Of a stretch of DNA of 64,000 nucleotides, positions 1 to 7,859 are shown piece by piece. Location of the stretch: assembly GCA_964550895.1 (NCBI GenBank), contig CAZKAP010000004.1, positions 1 through 64,000 on the forward strand, in the 5' to 3' direction. How positions within the stretch are numbered: position 1 is the stretch's first letter; each line of letters opens with the position of its first letter. The notes under the pieces are model-generated. The model worked only from the letters and a program-made list of their open reading frames with translations. It made no database searches and was not told the origin of the DNA. The position numbers were made by a program, and so were the translations under genes. Origin of the DNA: CAZKAP01 sp964550895 (GTDB taxonomy: Bacteria; Bacteroidota; Bacteroidia; Flavobacteriales; Flavobacteriaceae).

Positions 1-84
1 GGCCCTTATATCCATACCGGCGGCAGCACCGGACTTGTACTCGGGTAACGGATTACCGGAACGGTTAATAATTCGAATTTTCAT
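1..84 (-). CDS. dut: dUTP diphosphatase, N-terminal fragment
   Basis: Only the first 28 codons are inside the window; the gene continues leftwards beyond base 1. The visible peptide starts MKIRIINRSGNPLPEY and continues KSGAAAGMDIRA. This matches the N-terminus of trimeric dUTPases, where the AGxDLxA segment is conserved motif 1. The enzyme hydrolyses dUTP to dUMP and pyrophosphate, keeping uracil out of DNA and feeding dTMP synthesis. Its ATG overlaps the TGA of the upstream flippase gene (tcatg on the plus strand, ATGA on the coding strand), so the two are probably translationally coupled. Identification rests on this short motif-bearing stretch; the catalytic body is not visible. Confidence 0.85.
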   Translation of the reverse strand, partial: MKIRIINRSGNPLPEYKSGAAAGMDIRA

Positions 85-1529
85 GTTCTCAGAACGGTTT
101 TGATGAAGCGGGCTTCCCTGGCCCCCAGCCAAATTACATATACCAGCAGAAATAAGATGCCTATCCACAGTTCCCCGTCGAAAACATAATGGACCAGGCA
201 GGAAAACAGCAGGGACACCCCCAGATAAAGGCCAATTTTGCCGGTGGGGTACGGAATGGGATACTTATAGGACCCTACTGCGAAAGAGATCACGGCCATA
301 CTCATGTATGCAGCCAGTGTGGCCCAGGCAGAGGCCCAGTATCCGTAACGCGGAATTCCCCAGAAATTAATGACGAGTGTGAGTGCAGCCCCGATGCTTG
401 AGAAGATCGCTCCATAATAGGTACGGTCCGTGATCTTGTACCAGACCGATAGGTTGTGATAAATGCCGAGAAAGAAGCTGGCCAGCAGTACTATAGGCAC
501 GATCCCCAGCGCTTCGCGGTATTCGGGACGCGAAATCAGCACTTCGGAAATGGGTTTAAGCAATACGACAACCCCCAGGAGGATCAGGGATCCGAAGGCC
601 ACGAAGTAATACAGGATCTGCGCATAAGTCTTCTGAGGATTCTGTTCCTTCGCCTGTCGGAAGAAAAAGGGTTCCACGCCCATGCGAAAGGCCGTCCCGT
701 AGAGGGCCATGAATGCCGCCAGCGCATAACAGGCACTGTAGATGCCCGTAGCCCGTTCACTGTCCAGCAAAGTCAGCAAGATCTTATCGAGGACTTCGTT
801 GACGGTGAAAGCGATCCCCGCAATCATCACAGGAAAGGCATAGGAAGTCATCTTCCGCCACAGGCCGACATCGAATGTCCAGGGTATCCGAAGATAGGCC
901 GGGGACAGCAAAAGGAGGGTCATCCCGCTGGCCAGGGCGTTGGACACAAAAATGTAATAGATTTCAAAGCCGGGCCGGTACAGGGGAGCCAGCACCGTAT
1001 CCGGCCGGGCCTGCACTTCCCGCGGAAGGTAGGCCAGGAAAAAGATGTTGAGCAAGAGGAACACCACCACGTTCAGGGTCTTATAGAAGGCGAAACGCAG
1101 CGGTCGTTCCCCGGCCCTGAGCCTGGCGAAGGGGATCACCAACAGGGCATCGAGGCCCAAAATCAAGACCGTATATTGGAAATAATAGGGCGCATACCCG
1201 AATGTTTCCGATAGCCAGGGAGCCGCCAGGAAACCGAGTGCCAGGAAAGCCAGGGTCGATGTCAGCAGAGAGACCTGCGCCGTGCTCTGTACGCTGAGAT
1301 TGTCCTCGTTCTTGTGGAAAAAGCGAAAAAATGAGGTCTCCATTCCATAGGAAAGGAGAACATTGAAGATGGCGATCCAGGCATAAATGTTCCGGTAAAT
1401 GCCATACCCCTCTGCCTCTACAAACACCTGGGTATAAAAGGGCAATAACAGGAAATTAATGATCTTGGGCAGCACCGTTGCGACCCCATAGAGTACCGTC
1501 TGTCGAAAAAGCTTGACTAGTGGATTCAA
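81..1529 (-). CDS. Wzx/PST-type polysaccharide flippase
   Basis: A 482-residue polytopic inner-membrane protein with about 12-14 hydrophobic segments, resembling the lipopolysaccharide/polysaccharide flippases of the MOP superfamily. These move undecaprenyl-linked oligosaccharides, or peptidoglycan precursors, from the cytoplasmic to the periplasmic leaflet. The N-terminal helix and the pattern of short charged loops are typical, and length is normal. The start codon is TTG; no ATG lies nearby, and the first residues (NPLVKLFRQT) match where the family usually begins. It sits 9 bases after a lipoprotein gene and overlaps dut by four bases, so the three look like one operon. The substrate cannot be read from the sequence. 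It is distinct from the second flippase at 29-30 kb. Confidence 0.85.
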   Translation of the reverse strand: MNPLVKLFRQTVLYGVATVLPKIINFLLLPFYTQVFVEAEGYGIYRNIYAWIAIFNVLLSYGMETSFFRFFHKNEDNLSVQSTAQVSLLTSTLAFLALGFLAAPWLSETFGYAPYYFQYTVLILGLDALLVIPFARLRAGERPLRFAFYKTLNVVVFLLLNIFFLAYLPREVQARPDTVLAPLYRPGFEIYYIFVSNALASGMTLLLLSPAYLRIPWTFDVGLWRKMTSYAFPVMIAGIAFTVNEVLDKILLTLLDSERATGIYSACYALAAFMALYGTAFRMGVEPFFFRQAKEQNPQKTYAQILYYFVAFGSLILLGVVVLLKPISEVLISRPEYREALGIVPIVLLASFFLGIYHNLSVWYKITDRTYYGAIFSSIGAALTLVINFWGIPRYGYWASAWATLAAYMSMAVISFAVGSYKYPIPYPTGKIGLYLGVSLLFSCLVHYVFDGELWIGILFLLVYVIWLGAREARFIKTVLRT

Positions 1530-1538
1530 CGCAGCGGC

Positions 1539-2018
1539 TTATTGTAGAATTCGCTTACCTGCCTTCGGCAAGTCTTCCAGAAGGTAAATGTACGTGCGCT
1601 TGCCCCGCTTATAACTGATGTAAGCCGTTCCCGGAGGAAGGGGAAAAACAATCAATTCCGAGTCCGAAACCGGATCCCTTTCCTCAGTGGAACCCATCTC
1701 CGCCAGTGGGTTACGGGCCATCGGGTCATCCGGGAGAAAAGCCTTGAGTCGCAGGCTCCCTTCGTCGCGGGACTGTATGCGGAGCGGGACGCGGTGGCTC
1801 CGGAAATAGGCATGTTCAAACTGTATATCGGCATTACCCATATCCGTCACGGCGAAGCTCAGTTCCAGCCCGGCAGGGGCACCTGCCACTCCAGGCAATA
1901 CACGGTTGATGTGTACTTCCCCCAATTCGAACGGATTGCTTCGAACCATACGGGCCTTGGAAGAACAGGAGGTCAGTGCTAAGAGAGCAGTAAGCATCAA
2001 AAGGGGGAAGAATCTCAT
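1539..2018 (-). CDS. Small lipoprotein of unknown function
   Basis: A 159-residue protein with a clear lipoprotein signal peptide: hydrophobic stretch at residues 4-15, then the lipobox LTSC with the acylated cysteine at position 18. The mature part is probably periplasmic, mostly beta-strand in character, and carries no motif I recognise. It is the first gene of the lipoprotein-flippase-dut set, and a good Bacteroidota -7 element lies 25 bases upstream of its ATG. The lipoprotein call is directly visible; the function is unknown. A role in envelope or surface-polysaccharide assembly is only a guess from the neighbouring flippase. Confidence 0.75.
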   Translation of the reverse strand: MRFFPLLMLTALLALTSCSSKARMVRSNPFELGEVHINRVLPGVAGAPAGLELSFAVTDMGNADIQFEHAYFRSHRVPLRIQSRDEGSLRLKAFLPDDPMARNPLAEMGSTEERDPVSDSELIVFPLPPGTAYISYKRGKRTYIYLLEDLPKAGKRILQ

Positions 2019-2042
2019 AGTGAGGTTTTAAGCCATTGACTC

Positions 2043-2050
2043 CAAAGATA
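2043..2050 (-). promoter_or_regulatory. Bacteroidota -7 promoter element before lipoprotein gene
   Basis: Reads TATCTTTG on the minus strand, an exact match to TAnnTTTG. It lies 25 bases upstream of the lipoprotein ATG, giving a leader of roughly 18 bases. No TTG is seen at the usual -33 spacing. Confidence 0.55.
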
Positions 2051-2094
2051 ATCCCCTTGGGCATATCGCCATCCCCGGAATGGCTCTACCCCAT

Positions 2095-2961
2095 CTATTC
2101 CTTCAGCGCATCGGCTCCACCCACAATCTCCAGGATTTCACCGGTAATGGCAGCCTGACGGGCCTTGTTGTAGTGCAGCCTGAGTTCCGCACGCAGATCT
2201 TTGGCGTTATCGGTGGCCTTGTGCATGGCCGTCATACGGGCGCCGTGCTCGCTGGCAAACGAGTCCCTTATGGCCTTGAACAGCTGAATCTTCAAAGCTT
2301 TCGGGATGAGCATTTCGAGCATCTCGGCCTGCTGGGGTTCGTAAATATAATCGGTAACGGGCTCTTTGGAGTCACTATCCTGGGGCGGTACGAGCGGGAG
2401 GAATTGCTCCGTTTCCACGATCTGCGTAGCTGCATTCTTAAAGCGGTTGTATACCAGCTGTATGGAATCGAACTCCCCTTTCAGGAAAACACCGATCAGG
2501 TGGCGAGCCACTTCCTCGGCCTGAGTAAAATCGATATGGTCCAGGAGTTCACTGTGGTCGGCGTAGAGCTTCATGCGTTTCTCCAGGATCTCCCGGCCCT
2601 TCTTCCCGATCGACAGCACCTCCACCTCGGCATCCTTGAAGTCGGTTCCTTTAAGGTACAAGACCTGCTTGATGACATTCGAATTGAAGGCACCGCACAG
2701 ACCCCGATTCGAGGTCAGCGCTACGATCAAAACGCGTCGCTGCGGACGAATGGCCGAGTAGTCTGACTCCGTATTTTCATCCATTCCTGCCGTCAGTCCC
2801 TGGATCATCTCCGTGAGTTTGTTCGAATACGGCCTCATGGCAGTAATGGCATCCTGGGCCTTCTTGAGCTTGGCTGCAGATACCATCTTCATGGCACTGG
2901 TAATCTGCATGGTGGATGAAACCGAGGCTATACGGTTTCGTATGTCTTTCAGACTGGGCAT
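2095..2961 (-). CDS. atpG: F1Fo ATP synthase gamma subunit
   Basis: This 288-residue protein is the central rotor shaft of F1. It starts MPSLKDIRNRIASV and has the conserved N-terminal helix (QITSAMKMVSAAKL) and C-terminal helix (ARQAAITGEILEIVGGA) that form the coiled coil inside the alpha3beta3 head. Length is normal. It is the last gene of the atpBEFHAG operon, 40 bases after atpA. In most bacteria atpD and atpC follow, but here the next gene is an unrelated lipoprotein. This fits the Bacteroidota arrangement in which the beta and epsilon genes are at another locus. Confidence 0.97.
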   Translation of the reverse strand: MPSLKDIRNRIASVSSTMQITSAMKMVSAAKLKKAQDAITAMRPYSNKLTEMIQGLTAGMDENTESDYSAIRPQRRVLIVALTSNRGLCGAFNSNVIKQVLYLKGTDFKDAEVEVLSIGKKGREILEKRMKLYADHSELLDHIDFTQAEEVARHLIGVFLKGEFDSIQLVYNRFKNAATQIVETEQFLPLVPPQDSDSKEPVTDYIYEPQQAEMLEMLIPKALKIQLFKAIRDSFASEHGARMTAMHKATDNAKDLRAELRLHYNKARQAAITGEILEIVGGADALKE

Positions 2962-3001
2962 GAACCTGAATTATGTTCGTAAATGATTCCCTTCCTCCTC
3001 A

Positions 3002-4582
3002 CTAGCTTTGGAATCGCTTTGAAATCTGCGTCGCTACCTGTGTCAGGGTATCGATCACCTCGTCGGTGAGCTTACCCGACTTGAGCGTTTGCAAGGTTTC
3101 CTTGTGATTCGCATTCAACTCCTCGAGAAAGTCGCGTTCGAAATCTTTCACCCGGCCTACGGGAACCGACCTCAACAGGTTGCGGGAACCTGCGAAAATG
3201 ATCGCTACCTGGTCTTCCACCTTGAAGGGGTCGTTCTGGGCCTGCTTAAGAATCTCCACATTCCGGCGGCCCTTGTTGATCACATTCATGGTCGCGGCAT
3301 CCAAATCGGAACCAAACTTGGCAAAAGCCTCCAGCTCCCTGTACTGGGCCTGGTCGAGTTTGAGGGTTCCGGCAACCTTCTTCATCGACTTGATCTGAGC
3401 CGAACCACCCACGCGGGACACTGAGATTCCCACGTTAATGGCGGGTCGGACCCCCTGGTTAAAGAGATCCTGTTCCAGGAAGATCTGACCGTCAGTAATC
3501 GAGATCACGTTGGTTGGAATATAGGCCGATACGTCCCCGGCCTGTGTCTCGATGATCGGCAGTGCGGTCAGCGATCCCCCACCCTTAACCTTTCCGGATA
3601 ATACTTCGGGCAGGTCATTCATCTGGCCGGCTATGCTATCGTCATCGATGATCTTGGCGGCGCGCTCCAGGAGTCGGGAGTGGAGGTAGAATACGTCACC
3701 CGGATAGGCCTCGCGTCCCGGTGGGCGGCGGAGCAACAGGGAAACTTCCCGATAAGCAACGGCCTGCTTGGACAGGTCGTCGTAAATGATCAGTGCGGGT
3801 CGGCCAGTATCGCGAAAATATTCCCCAATAGCGGCTCCGGCCATGGGCGCATATACCTGCATGGGCGCGGGGTCAGAGGCGTTGGCAGCAACTATGGTAG
3901 TGTACGCCAGTGCTCCTTTTTCCTCCAGAGTGGCGGCGATCGCCGCCACCGTGGACGCCTTCTGTCCAATGGCCACATAAATACAATACACGGGCTCGCC
4001 CGCGTCGTAGAATTCTTTCTGGTTGATGATGGTGTCGATGCAAACCGTGGTCTTACCGGTCTGTCGGTCACCAATCACCAGCTCCCGCTGCCCTCTTCCG
4101 ACCGGGATCATGGCATCGATCGCCTTTACCCCGGTCTGCAATGGCTCATTCACGGGTTGGCGATAAATCACTCCAGGAGCCTTTCGCTCCAGTGGCATCT
4201 CGTAAAGCTCTCCGCTCACAGGACCCTTTCCATCTATGGGCTTACCCAGCGTATCCACTACCCTTCCCACAATTCCTTCTCCGACATTGATCGATGCGAT
4301 CTGCTGAGTGCGCTTTACGGTAGCTCCTTCGGTAATTTCCTTGGACGGCCCCAGAAGTACGATACCGACGTTATCCTCCTCCAGGTTGAGGACGATTCCC
4401 CGCATGCCTCCGTCGAATTCCACCAGCTCCCCGTACTGGGCATTGGACAGTCCGTACACGCGTGCGATTCCGTCCCCTACCTCCAGTACGGTTCCCACTT
4501 CATCCAGGGTGGCCCCCGTCTGGAAACCTTCGATCTGTTGCCTTAATATGGCTGATACCTCAGCCGCTTTTACGCTCGCCAT
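3002..4582 (-). CDS. atpA: F1Fo ATP synthase alpha subunit
   Basis: A 526-residue non-catalytic nucleotide-binding subunit of the F1 head. The P-loop GDRQTGKT is at residues 171-178, followed by the standard alpha-subunit blocks, including PGREAYPGDVFYLHSRLLER and ISVSRVGGSAQ. The N-terminal segment (residues 1-25) has the usual helix that contacts the delta subunit. Length is in the normal range, slightly longer than the E. coli protein. The start codon is two bases from the atpH stop, so the pair is tightly coupled. The assignment is certain from overall conservation. Confidence 0.99.
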   Translation of the reverse strand: MASVKAAEVSAILRQQIEGFQTGATLDEVGTVLEVGDGIARVYGLSNAQYGELVEFDGGMRGIVLNLEEDNVGIVLLGPSKEITEGATVKRTQQIASINVGEGIVGRVVDTLGKPIDGKGPVSGELYEMPLERKAPGVIYRQPVNEPLQTGVKAIDAMIPVGRGQRELVIGDRQTGKTTVCIDTIINQKEFYDAGEPVYCIYVAIGQKASTVAAIAATLEEKGALAYTTIVAANASDPAPMQVYAPMAGAAIGEYFRDTGRPALIIYDDLSKQAVAYREVSLLLRRPPGREAYPGDVFYLHSRLLERAAKIIDDDSIAGQMNDLPEVLSGKVKGGGSLTALPIIETQAGDVSAYIPTNVISITDGQIFLEQDLFNQGVRPAINVGISVSRVGGSAQIKSMKKVAGTLKLDQAQYRELEAFAKFGSDLDAATMNVINKGRRNVEILKQAQNDPFKVEDQVAIIFAGSRNLLRSVPVGRVKDFERDFLEELNANHKETLQTLKSGKLTDEVIDTLTQVATQISKRFQS

Positions 4583-4584
4583 TG

Positions 4585-5124
4585 CTATATGCTATTAGTA
4601 AATTCTCTTTTCAGTGATGATAATTGCTGGGATACGCTCGCGTCGTACCGCATATCGCCCCATCGAATCACGAAGCCCCCGATCAGTTCCGGGCGGATTT
4701 CGTTAGAGACGACAATTTGCTTTTGGGATATGGTCTGAAGTTTCTTGCCGATCTGATCCAGCACCTCGGGTCCCAGCGGGCTCGCGGAATACACGGTTGC
4801 CTGGTCCTGCATCAGCCCGCTGCCGTGGAGTTCGCGATAACCGGAAGCTACCTCATCCATTAAGGACAGCCTGCCGTTGGCCTTCAGCGTTTCGAACAGG
4901 CCCTGGGTGATGGTGTGGGAATCCTTCCAAATGTTCAGGAGCACCTGCTTCTTGATCTCCCCCTGTATCGTCGGATCCCGCAGGACTGCGTTCAAATCAG
5001 GGCTGTCCTTCAGGGTGTCTTCCACCGACACCATGTCGCGGAGTACATCGGCTTCCGCCTTCTTACTCCTGGCCAGGTCCCATATGGCACGGGCGTATCG
5101 TATCGCCACCAGGGAATTGCTCAT
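4585..5124 (-). CDS. atpH: F1Fo ATP synthase delta subunit
   Basis: A 179-residue subunit, the peripheral-stalk cap that joins the b subunits to the top of F1 (the OSCP equivalent). The N-terminal domain starts SLVAIRYARAIWDLA, the usual ARRYAxAL-type helix. The C-terminal region has ELIGGFVIRWGDMRYDASV, matching the conserved GGxxIRxGDxxxDxS block of the family. It lies between atpF (gap of 5 bases) and atpA (gap of 2 bases) in the expected order. Length is typical. Confidence 0.96.
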   Translation of the reverse strand: MSNSLVAIRYARAIWDLARSKKAEADVLRDMVSVEDTLKDSPDLNAVLRDPTIQGEIKKQVLLNIWKDSHTITQGLFETLKANGRLSLMDEVASGYRELHGSGLMQDQATVYSASPLGPEVLDQIGKKLQTISQKQIVVSNEIRPELIGGFVIRWGDMRYDASVSQQLSSLKREFTNSI

Positions 5125-5129
5125 GCGTA

Positions 5130-5648
5130 TTAATTCAGTTTAAGATCTTCCAGTGACTTGTCCACCAGTTTCTTCTGACTCTCGGGGTTCGAAAGCTCTG
5201 CTCCGAGCACCTTTTCCGCCATCTGCAGGGAAAGATCCGCAATTTGCGTCTTGATCTCTGAGATTGCGGCCCTCTTCTCGGCTTCTATTTCTGCTTTGGC
5301 CTTGGCCAGTATGGCGTCCTTGTCTTTCTCAGCCTTTTCCTGGGCCTCAGACAGGATTTTGTCCTTCATATCCCGCGCCTGCTTCATCATCTCCTCACGC
5401 TCGGCACGGGCCTCCTTCAGGAGGAGCTCATTGTCAGCGGATATGTTCTGCATTTCCTTTTTGGCCTCATCGGCTGCTGCCAGGGCAGAACGAATGCCTT
5501 CTTCACGCTGCTTCACCGCATTCAGTATCGGTTTCCAGGCAAACTTCCTCAGCAACCAAAGGAGCAGCACAAAGGTGATTAACATCCAGAACACCAATCC
5601 CAGACCGGGGTTGACGAGTTCAGAACCACTTGCGAGTACGTACATCAT
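5130..5648 (-). CDS. atpF: F1Fo ATP synthase b subunit
   Basis: A 172-residue peripheral-stalk subunit. One N-terminal membrane segment (about residues 14-34, GLVFWMLITFVLLLWLL) is followed by a long, highly charged helix from about residue 45 to the end, rich in Glu, Lys and Ala, which forms the stator dimer. The reading frame opens with two consecutive ATG codons; either could be used. It is 60 bases downstream of atpE and directly before atpH. Family length and architecture are normal. Confidence 0.96.
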   Translation of the reverse strand: MMYVLASGSELVNPGLGLVFWMLITFVLLLWLLRKFAWKPILNAVKQREEGIRSALAAADEAKKEMQNISADNELLLKEARAEREEMMKQARDMKDKILSEAQEKAEKDKDAILAKAKAEIEAEKRAAISEIKTQIADLSLQMAEKVLGAELSNPESQKKLVDKSLEDLKLN

Positions 5649-5708
5649 TGTTCGGTTTGAAAAAGCTGTCCCCGGCCAACCGCAGGGGACAACCTTCAGT
5701 TTTTGGAA

Positions 5709-5930
5709 TTACTTGATAAATGCGCCGAATACGATAGCAATCAATCCGGCACCTTCAATAAGACCAGCGGCGATCAGCATAGCTCCCTGGATCTTTCCGG
5801 CTGCCTCAGGTTGACGGGCAATGGCATCCATGGCCTGTCCGCCAATCTTGCCGATACCCATACCAACTCCGAGCACGGCCAGGCCGACCCCGATGTAAAC
5901 TAATCCCTCTCCAATAGTGAATTCCTCCAT
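5709..5930 (-). CDS. atpE: F1Fo ATP synthase c subunit
   Basis: A 73-residue proteolipid forming the rotor ring in the membrane. Two glycine-rich helices are joined by the polar loop RQP at residues 39-41. The ion-binding carboxylate is Glu59 in helix 2 (LIAAGLIEGAGLI). Gln32 is present in helix 1, but Glu59 is followed by Gly rather than Ser/Thr. The full sodium-binding signature is therefore absent and proton coupling is more likely; this is inference from motif comparison. It lies between atpB and atpF as expected. A short glycine repeat (GVGMGIGKIGG) packs the inner helix ring. Confidence 0.97.
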   Translation of the reverse strand: MEEFTIGEGLVYIGVGLAVLGVGMGIGKIGGQAMDAIARQPEAAGKIQGAMLIAAGLIEGAGLIAIVFGAFIK

Positions 5931-5949
5931 GATTTAAATGGTATAAAAA

Positions 5950-7083
5950 TTAATGATGATGCTCTTGAACGGCCATCCCGATAAACAATGCCGACAGGAT
6001 GGTGAAAATATAGGCCTGCAGCACGGCTACCAGCAATTCCAGCAGCGAGATAAACAGGGCCAGGGGCACGGACACAAAGGGCCCGATCAGTAGGTTTTTA
6101 AATATAAAGACCAGCGAAACCAGGCTGAGAATCATGATGTGCCCGGCGGTAATGTTGGCGAAGAGACGCATCATCAGGGCAAAGGGCTTAACGAAGATAC
6201 CGAGTAATTCGACCGGTATCAGCAGAGGCTTCAGCCAGAGGGGCACGCCCGGAGGCCAGAGTATGTGCATCCAGTAGTCCTTGTTTCCATTGAGGTTCAC
6301 AACCAGCAGGGTAATGATGGCCAGGACACCGGTCACGGCGATGTTACCCGTTACATTGGCCCCGCCCGGAAAGACGGGTATAAGTCCGAGCAGGTTATTG
6401 AACCATATAAAGAAGAAAATTGTCAACAGCAAAGGAAGGTAGCGGTCTGCCTTGTGTTCCCCGATATTGGGCACGGCCACATCATCCCGGATAAAAAGGA
6501 TAACCGGCTCCATCCAGCCTGCTATGCCCGTAGGCACTCCTTTGTTCTTGCTGTAAACCCGGCTCACGGCCGTAAAGACCAGCAATAGAATGATGCAGGA
6601 AATGAAGATGCTGGCCACGTTCTTGGTAATGGACAGGTCGACGTATTTATCTTCCAGCCCGGTAAACAGATCGACGATGCCCGCCTTCTCAACCGAAGGA
6701 TCCAGGGGCACGATCTGCCCGTGCTCCATGGTATATCCCTGGTGATGGTGTCCATGGGCTGCCTTACCCGACATGAATACGTGCCATTTTCCGTCCCAGA
6801 TGATCACCGGCAACGGTATGCTGATGTGTTCCTCGTGTCCGTTATCCCCCTCGTACGAAGCAATGTGCCATTCATGAGCGTCCGATATGTGCTCCAGGAT
6901 CATGTCTATGGCCGAAAACTCTTCCTCGCCATGTGCTGCCTCCTCCCCGTGGTGGGAGTCCGATTCCTGCAGAGTTGACGGAGCGTGGCCTTCCTGATGC
7001 TGACCGCTAACGGGTGAGGTGAGAAGAAATAGTGATATAAAGCTGCTTACAATAACAGTGTTCCAGAAACGGCTCCGGGTCAT
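5950..7083 (-). CDS. atpB: F1Fo ATP synthase a subunit
   Basis: A 377-residue membrane stator subunit that forms the proton half-channels against the c ring. The essential arginine is Arg306, in the segment FALMMRLFANITAGH. About six membrane helices occupy residues 150-372. The protein is about 100 residues longer than the E. coli subunit. The extra part is an N-terminal signal-like helix (residues 9-27) followed by a His/Glu-rich periplasmic stretch (HHGEEAAHGEEE, HGHHHQG), and the C-terminus ends EHHH. Such extensions are usual in Bacteroidota. It is the first gene of atpBEFHAG, with a good -7 promoter element 23 bases upstream. Confidence 0.97.
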   Translation of the reverse strand: MTRSRFWNTVIVSSFISLFLLTSPVSGQHQEGHAPSTLQESDSHHGEEAAHGEEEFSAIDMILEHISDAHEWHIASYEGDNGHEEHISIPLPVIIWDGKWHVFMSGKAAHGHHHQGYTMEHGQIVPLDPSVEKAGIVDLFTGLEDKYVDLSITKNVASIFISCIILLLVFTAVSRVYSKNKGVPTGIAGWMEPVILFIRDDVAVPNIGEHKADRYLPLLLTIFFFIWFNNLLGLIPVFPGGANVTGNIAVTGVLAIITLLVVNLNGNKDYWMHILWPPGVPLWLKPLLIPVELLGIFVKPFALMMRLFANITAGHIMILSLVSLVFIFKNLLIGPFVSVPLALFISLLELLVAVLQAYIFTILSALFIGMAVQEHHH

Positions 7084-7105
7084 ATCGGCAAATTCAAAAT
7101 CTCGG

Positions 7106-7113
7106 CAAAATTA
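7106..7113 (-). promoter_or_regulatory. -7 promoter element of the atpBEFHAG operon
   Basis: Minus strand reads TAATTTTG, an exact TAnnTTTG match. It is placed to give a leader of about 16 bases before the atpB ATG. The 90-base gap to the AtpZ-like gene is the only sizeable gap in this block, so the ATP synthase genes may have their own promoter. No clear -33 TTG is seen. Confidence 0.55.
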
Positions 7114-7173
7114 TACTTTTTTGCGAGGATACTAAACTTATGACCCGTTTAATTACGGACGGTTTTGCAGAGG

Positions 7174-7458
7174 TTATATACGCCGATACAGGTTGTACAA
7201 AGCGACGAATACTCCGGCGACGGAACACAGGGCCGTGATCAGGCCGGGTTCCCGGCCGTAAAAGGCGTCCCATTGGATGCCTCCGTACACAAACAGCCCT
7301 ATGATCAGGGCCATTTCGAAAGTGATTCCGAAGTACTTGCGGGGATTGAAGTTCCCCTTACCTCCTTCTTCAGGAGGGCCGGTTTCCGGGGACAATTCCT
7401 GAGGGTTTTTCGGGAGACTTCTGAGCAGGGGCTCCGAATCCCTTGGCAGGGGTGGCAT
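7174..7458 (-). CDS. AtpZ/AtpI-like ATP synthase accessory membrane protein
   Basis: A 94-residue protein with a proline-rich, hydrophilic N-terminus and two membrane helices in the C-terminal half (about residues 47-63 and 72-90: FEMALIIGLFVYGGIQW and LITALCSVAGVFVALYNLY). This hairpin is the AtpZ/AtpI family fold, associated with c-ring assembly or Mg/Ca transport near F1Fo operons. It stands directly upstream of atpB, as usual for the family. The ATG lies 89 bases inside the bactofilin frame. If the real start is a later non-ATG codon, the disordered N-terminus would shorten but the helices would be unchanged. Confidence 0.75.
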   Translation of the reverse strand: MPPLPRDSEPLLRSLPKNPQELSPETGPPEEGGKGNFNPRKYFGITFEMALIIGLFVYGGIQWDAFYGREPGLITALCSVAGVFVALYNLYRRI

Positions 7459-7855
7459 TATTCTGGTTGGGCATGCTGCTCTTGGCGCCCGCCCTCTTAT
7501 TCATGTTGCAGGTGGCGTTGAAATTGGCCCCCGGCTCTACGGCGAGCTTGCTCGCGGTTACTGTGCCTTCGATCACTGCAGAAGATTTCAATGTGAGCAA
7601 ATCTTCGACGATCAGTTCCCCATTGAAGTGACCTTCGATATCCGCATTCACACAGGATACCTTGCCTTCGATACGGCCTTCCCGTCCGATGACGATTTTT
7701 CCCGACGTCTTAACGTCTCCTTCCAGCTTTCCGTCTATGCGGAAATCGGCCTGGGAAGTGATGTTACCCACTATGGTGGTATTCTTCTCGATCCGGTTGG
7801 GCTGCCCTCCTATTTCCGGAGCTACCCGCCCTTGCTTCTTGTTGTCTGAAAACAT
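7370..7855 (-). CDS. Bactofilin (polymer-forming cytoskeletal protein)
   Basis: This 161-residue protein has a central bactofilin (DUF583) domain, about residues 22-120. It is built of short repeated beta-turns (GKLEGDVKTSGKIVIGREGRIEGKV), typical of the right-handed beta-helix that polymerises without nucleotide. The tails are flexible, and the C-terminus is rich in Pro, Ala, Lys and Asn. Bactofilins form membrane-associated filaments that place cell-wall enzymes or polarity factors. The gene follows sprE by only a few bases and overlaps the AtpZ-like gene by 89 bases. A scaffolding role for the neighbouring envelope genes is inference only. Confidence 0.9.
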   Translation of the reverse strand: MFSDNKKQGRVAPEIGGQPNRIEKNTTIVGNITSQADFRIDGKLEGDVKTSGKIVIGREGRIEGKVSCVNADIEGHFNGELIVEDLLTLKSSAVIEGTVTASKLAVEPGANFNATCNMNKRAGAKSSMPNQNNATPAKGFGAPAQKSPEKPSGIVPGNRPS

Positions 7856-7859
7856 GGGA

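Noticed and set aside
3680..4546. Plus-strand open frame of 288 codons inside atpA
   Set aside because: It is a shadow of the certain alpha-subunit gene and has no protein features.
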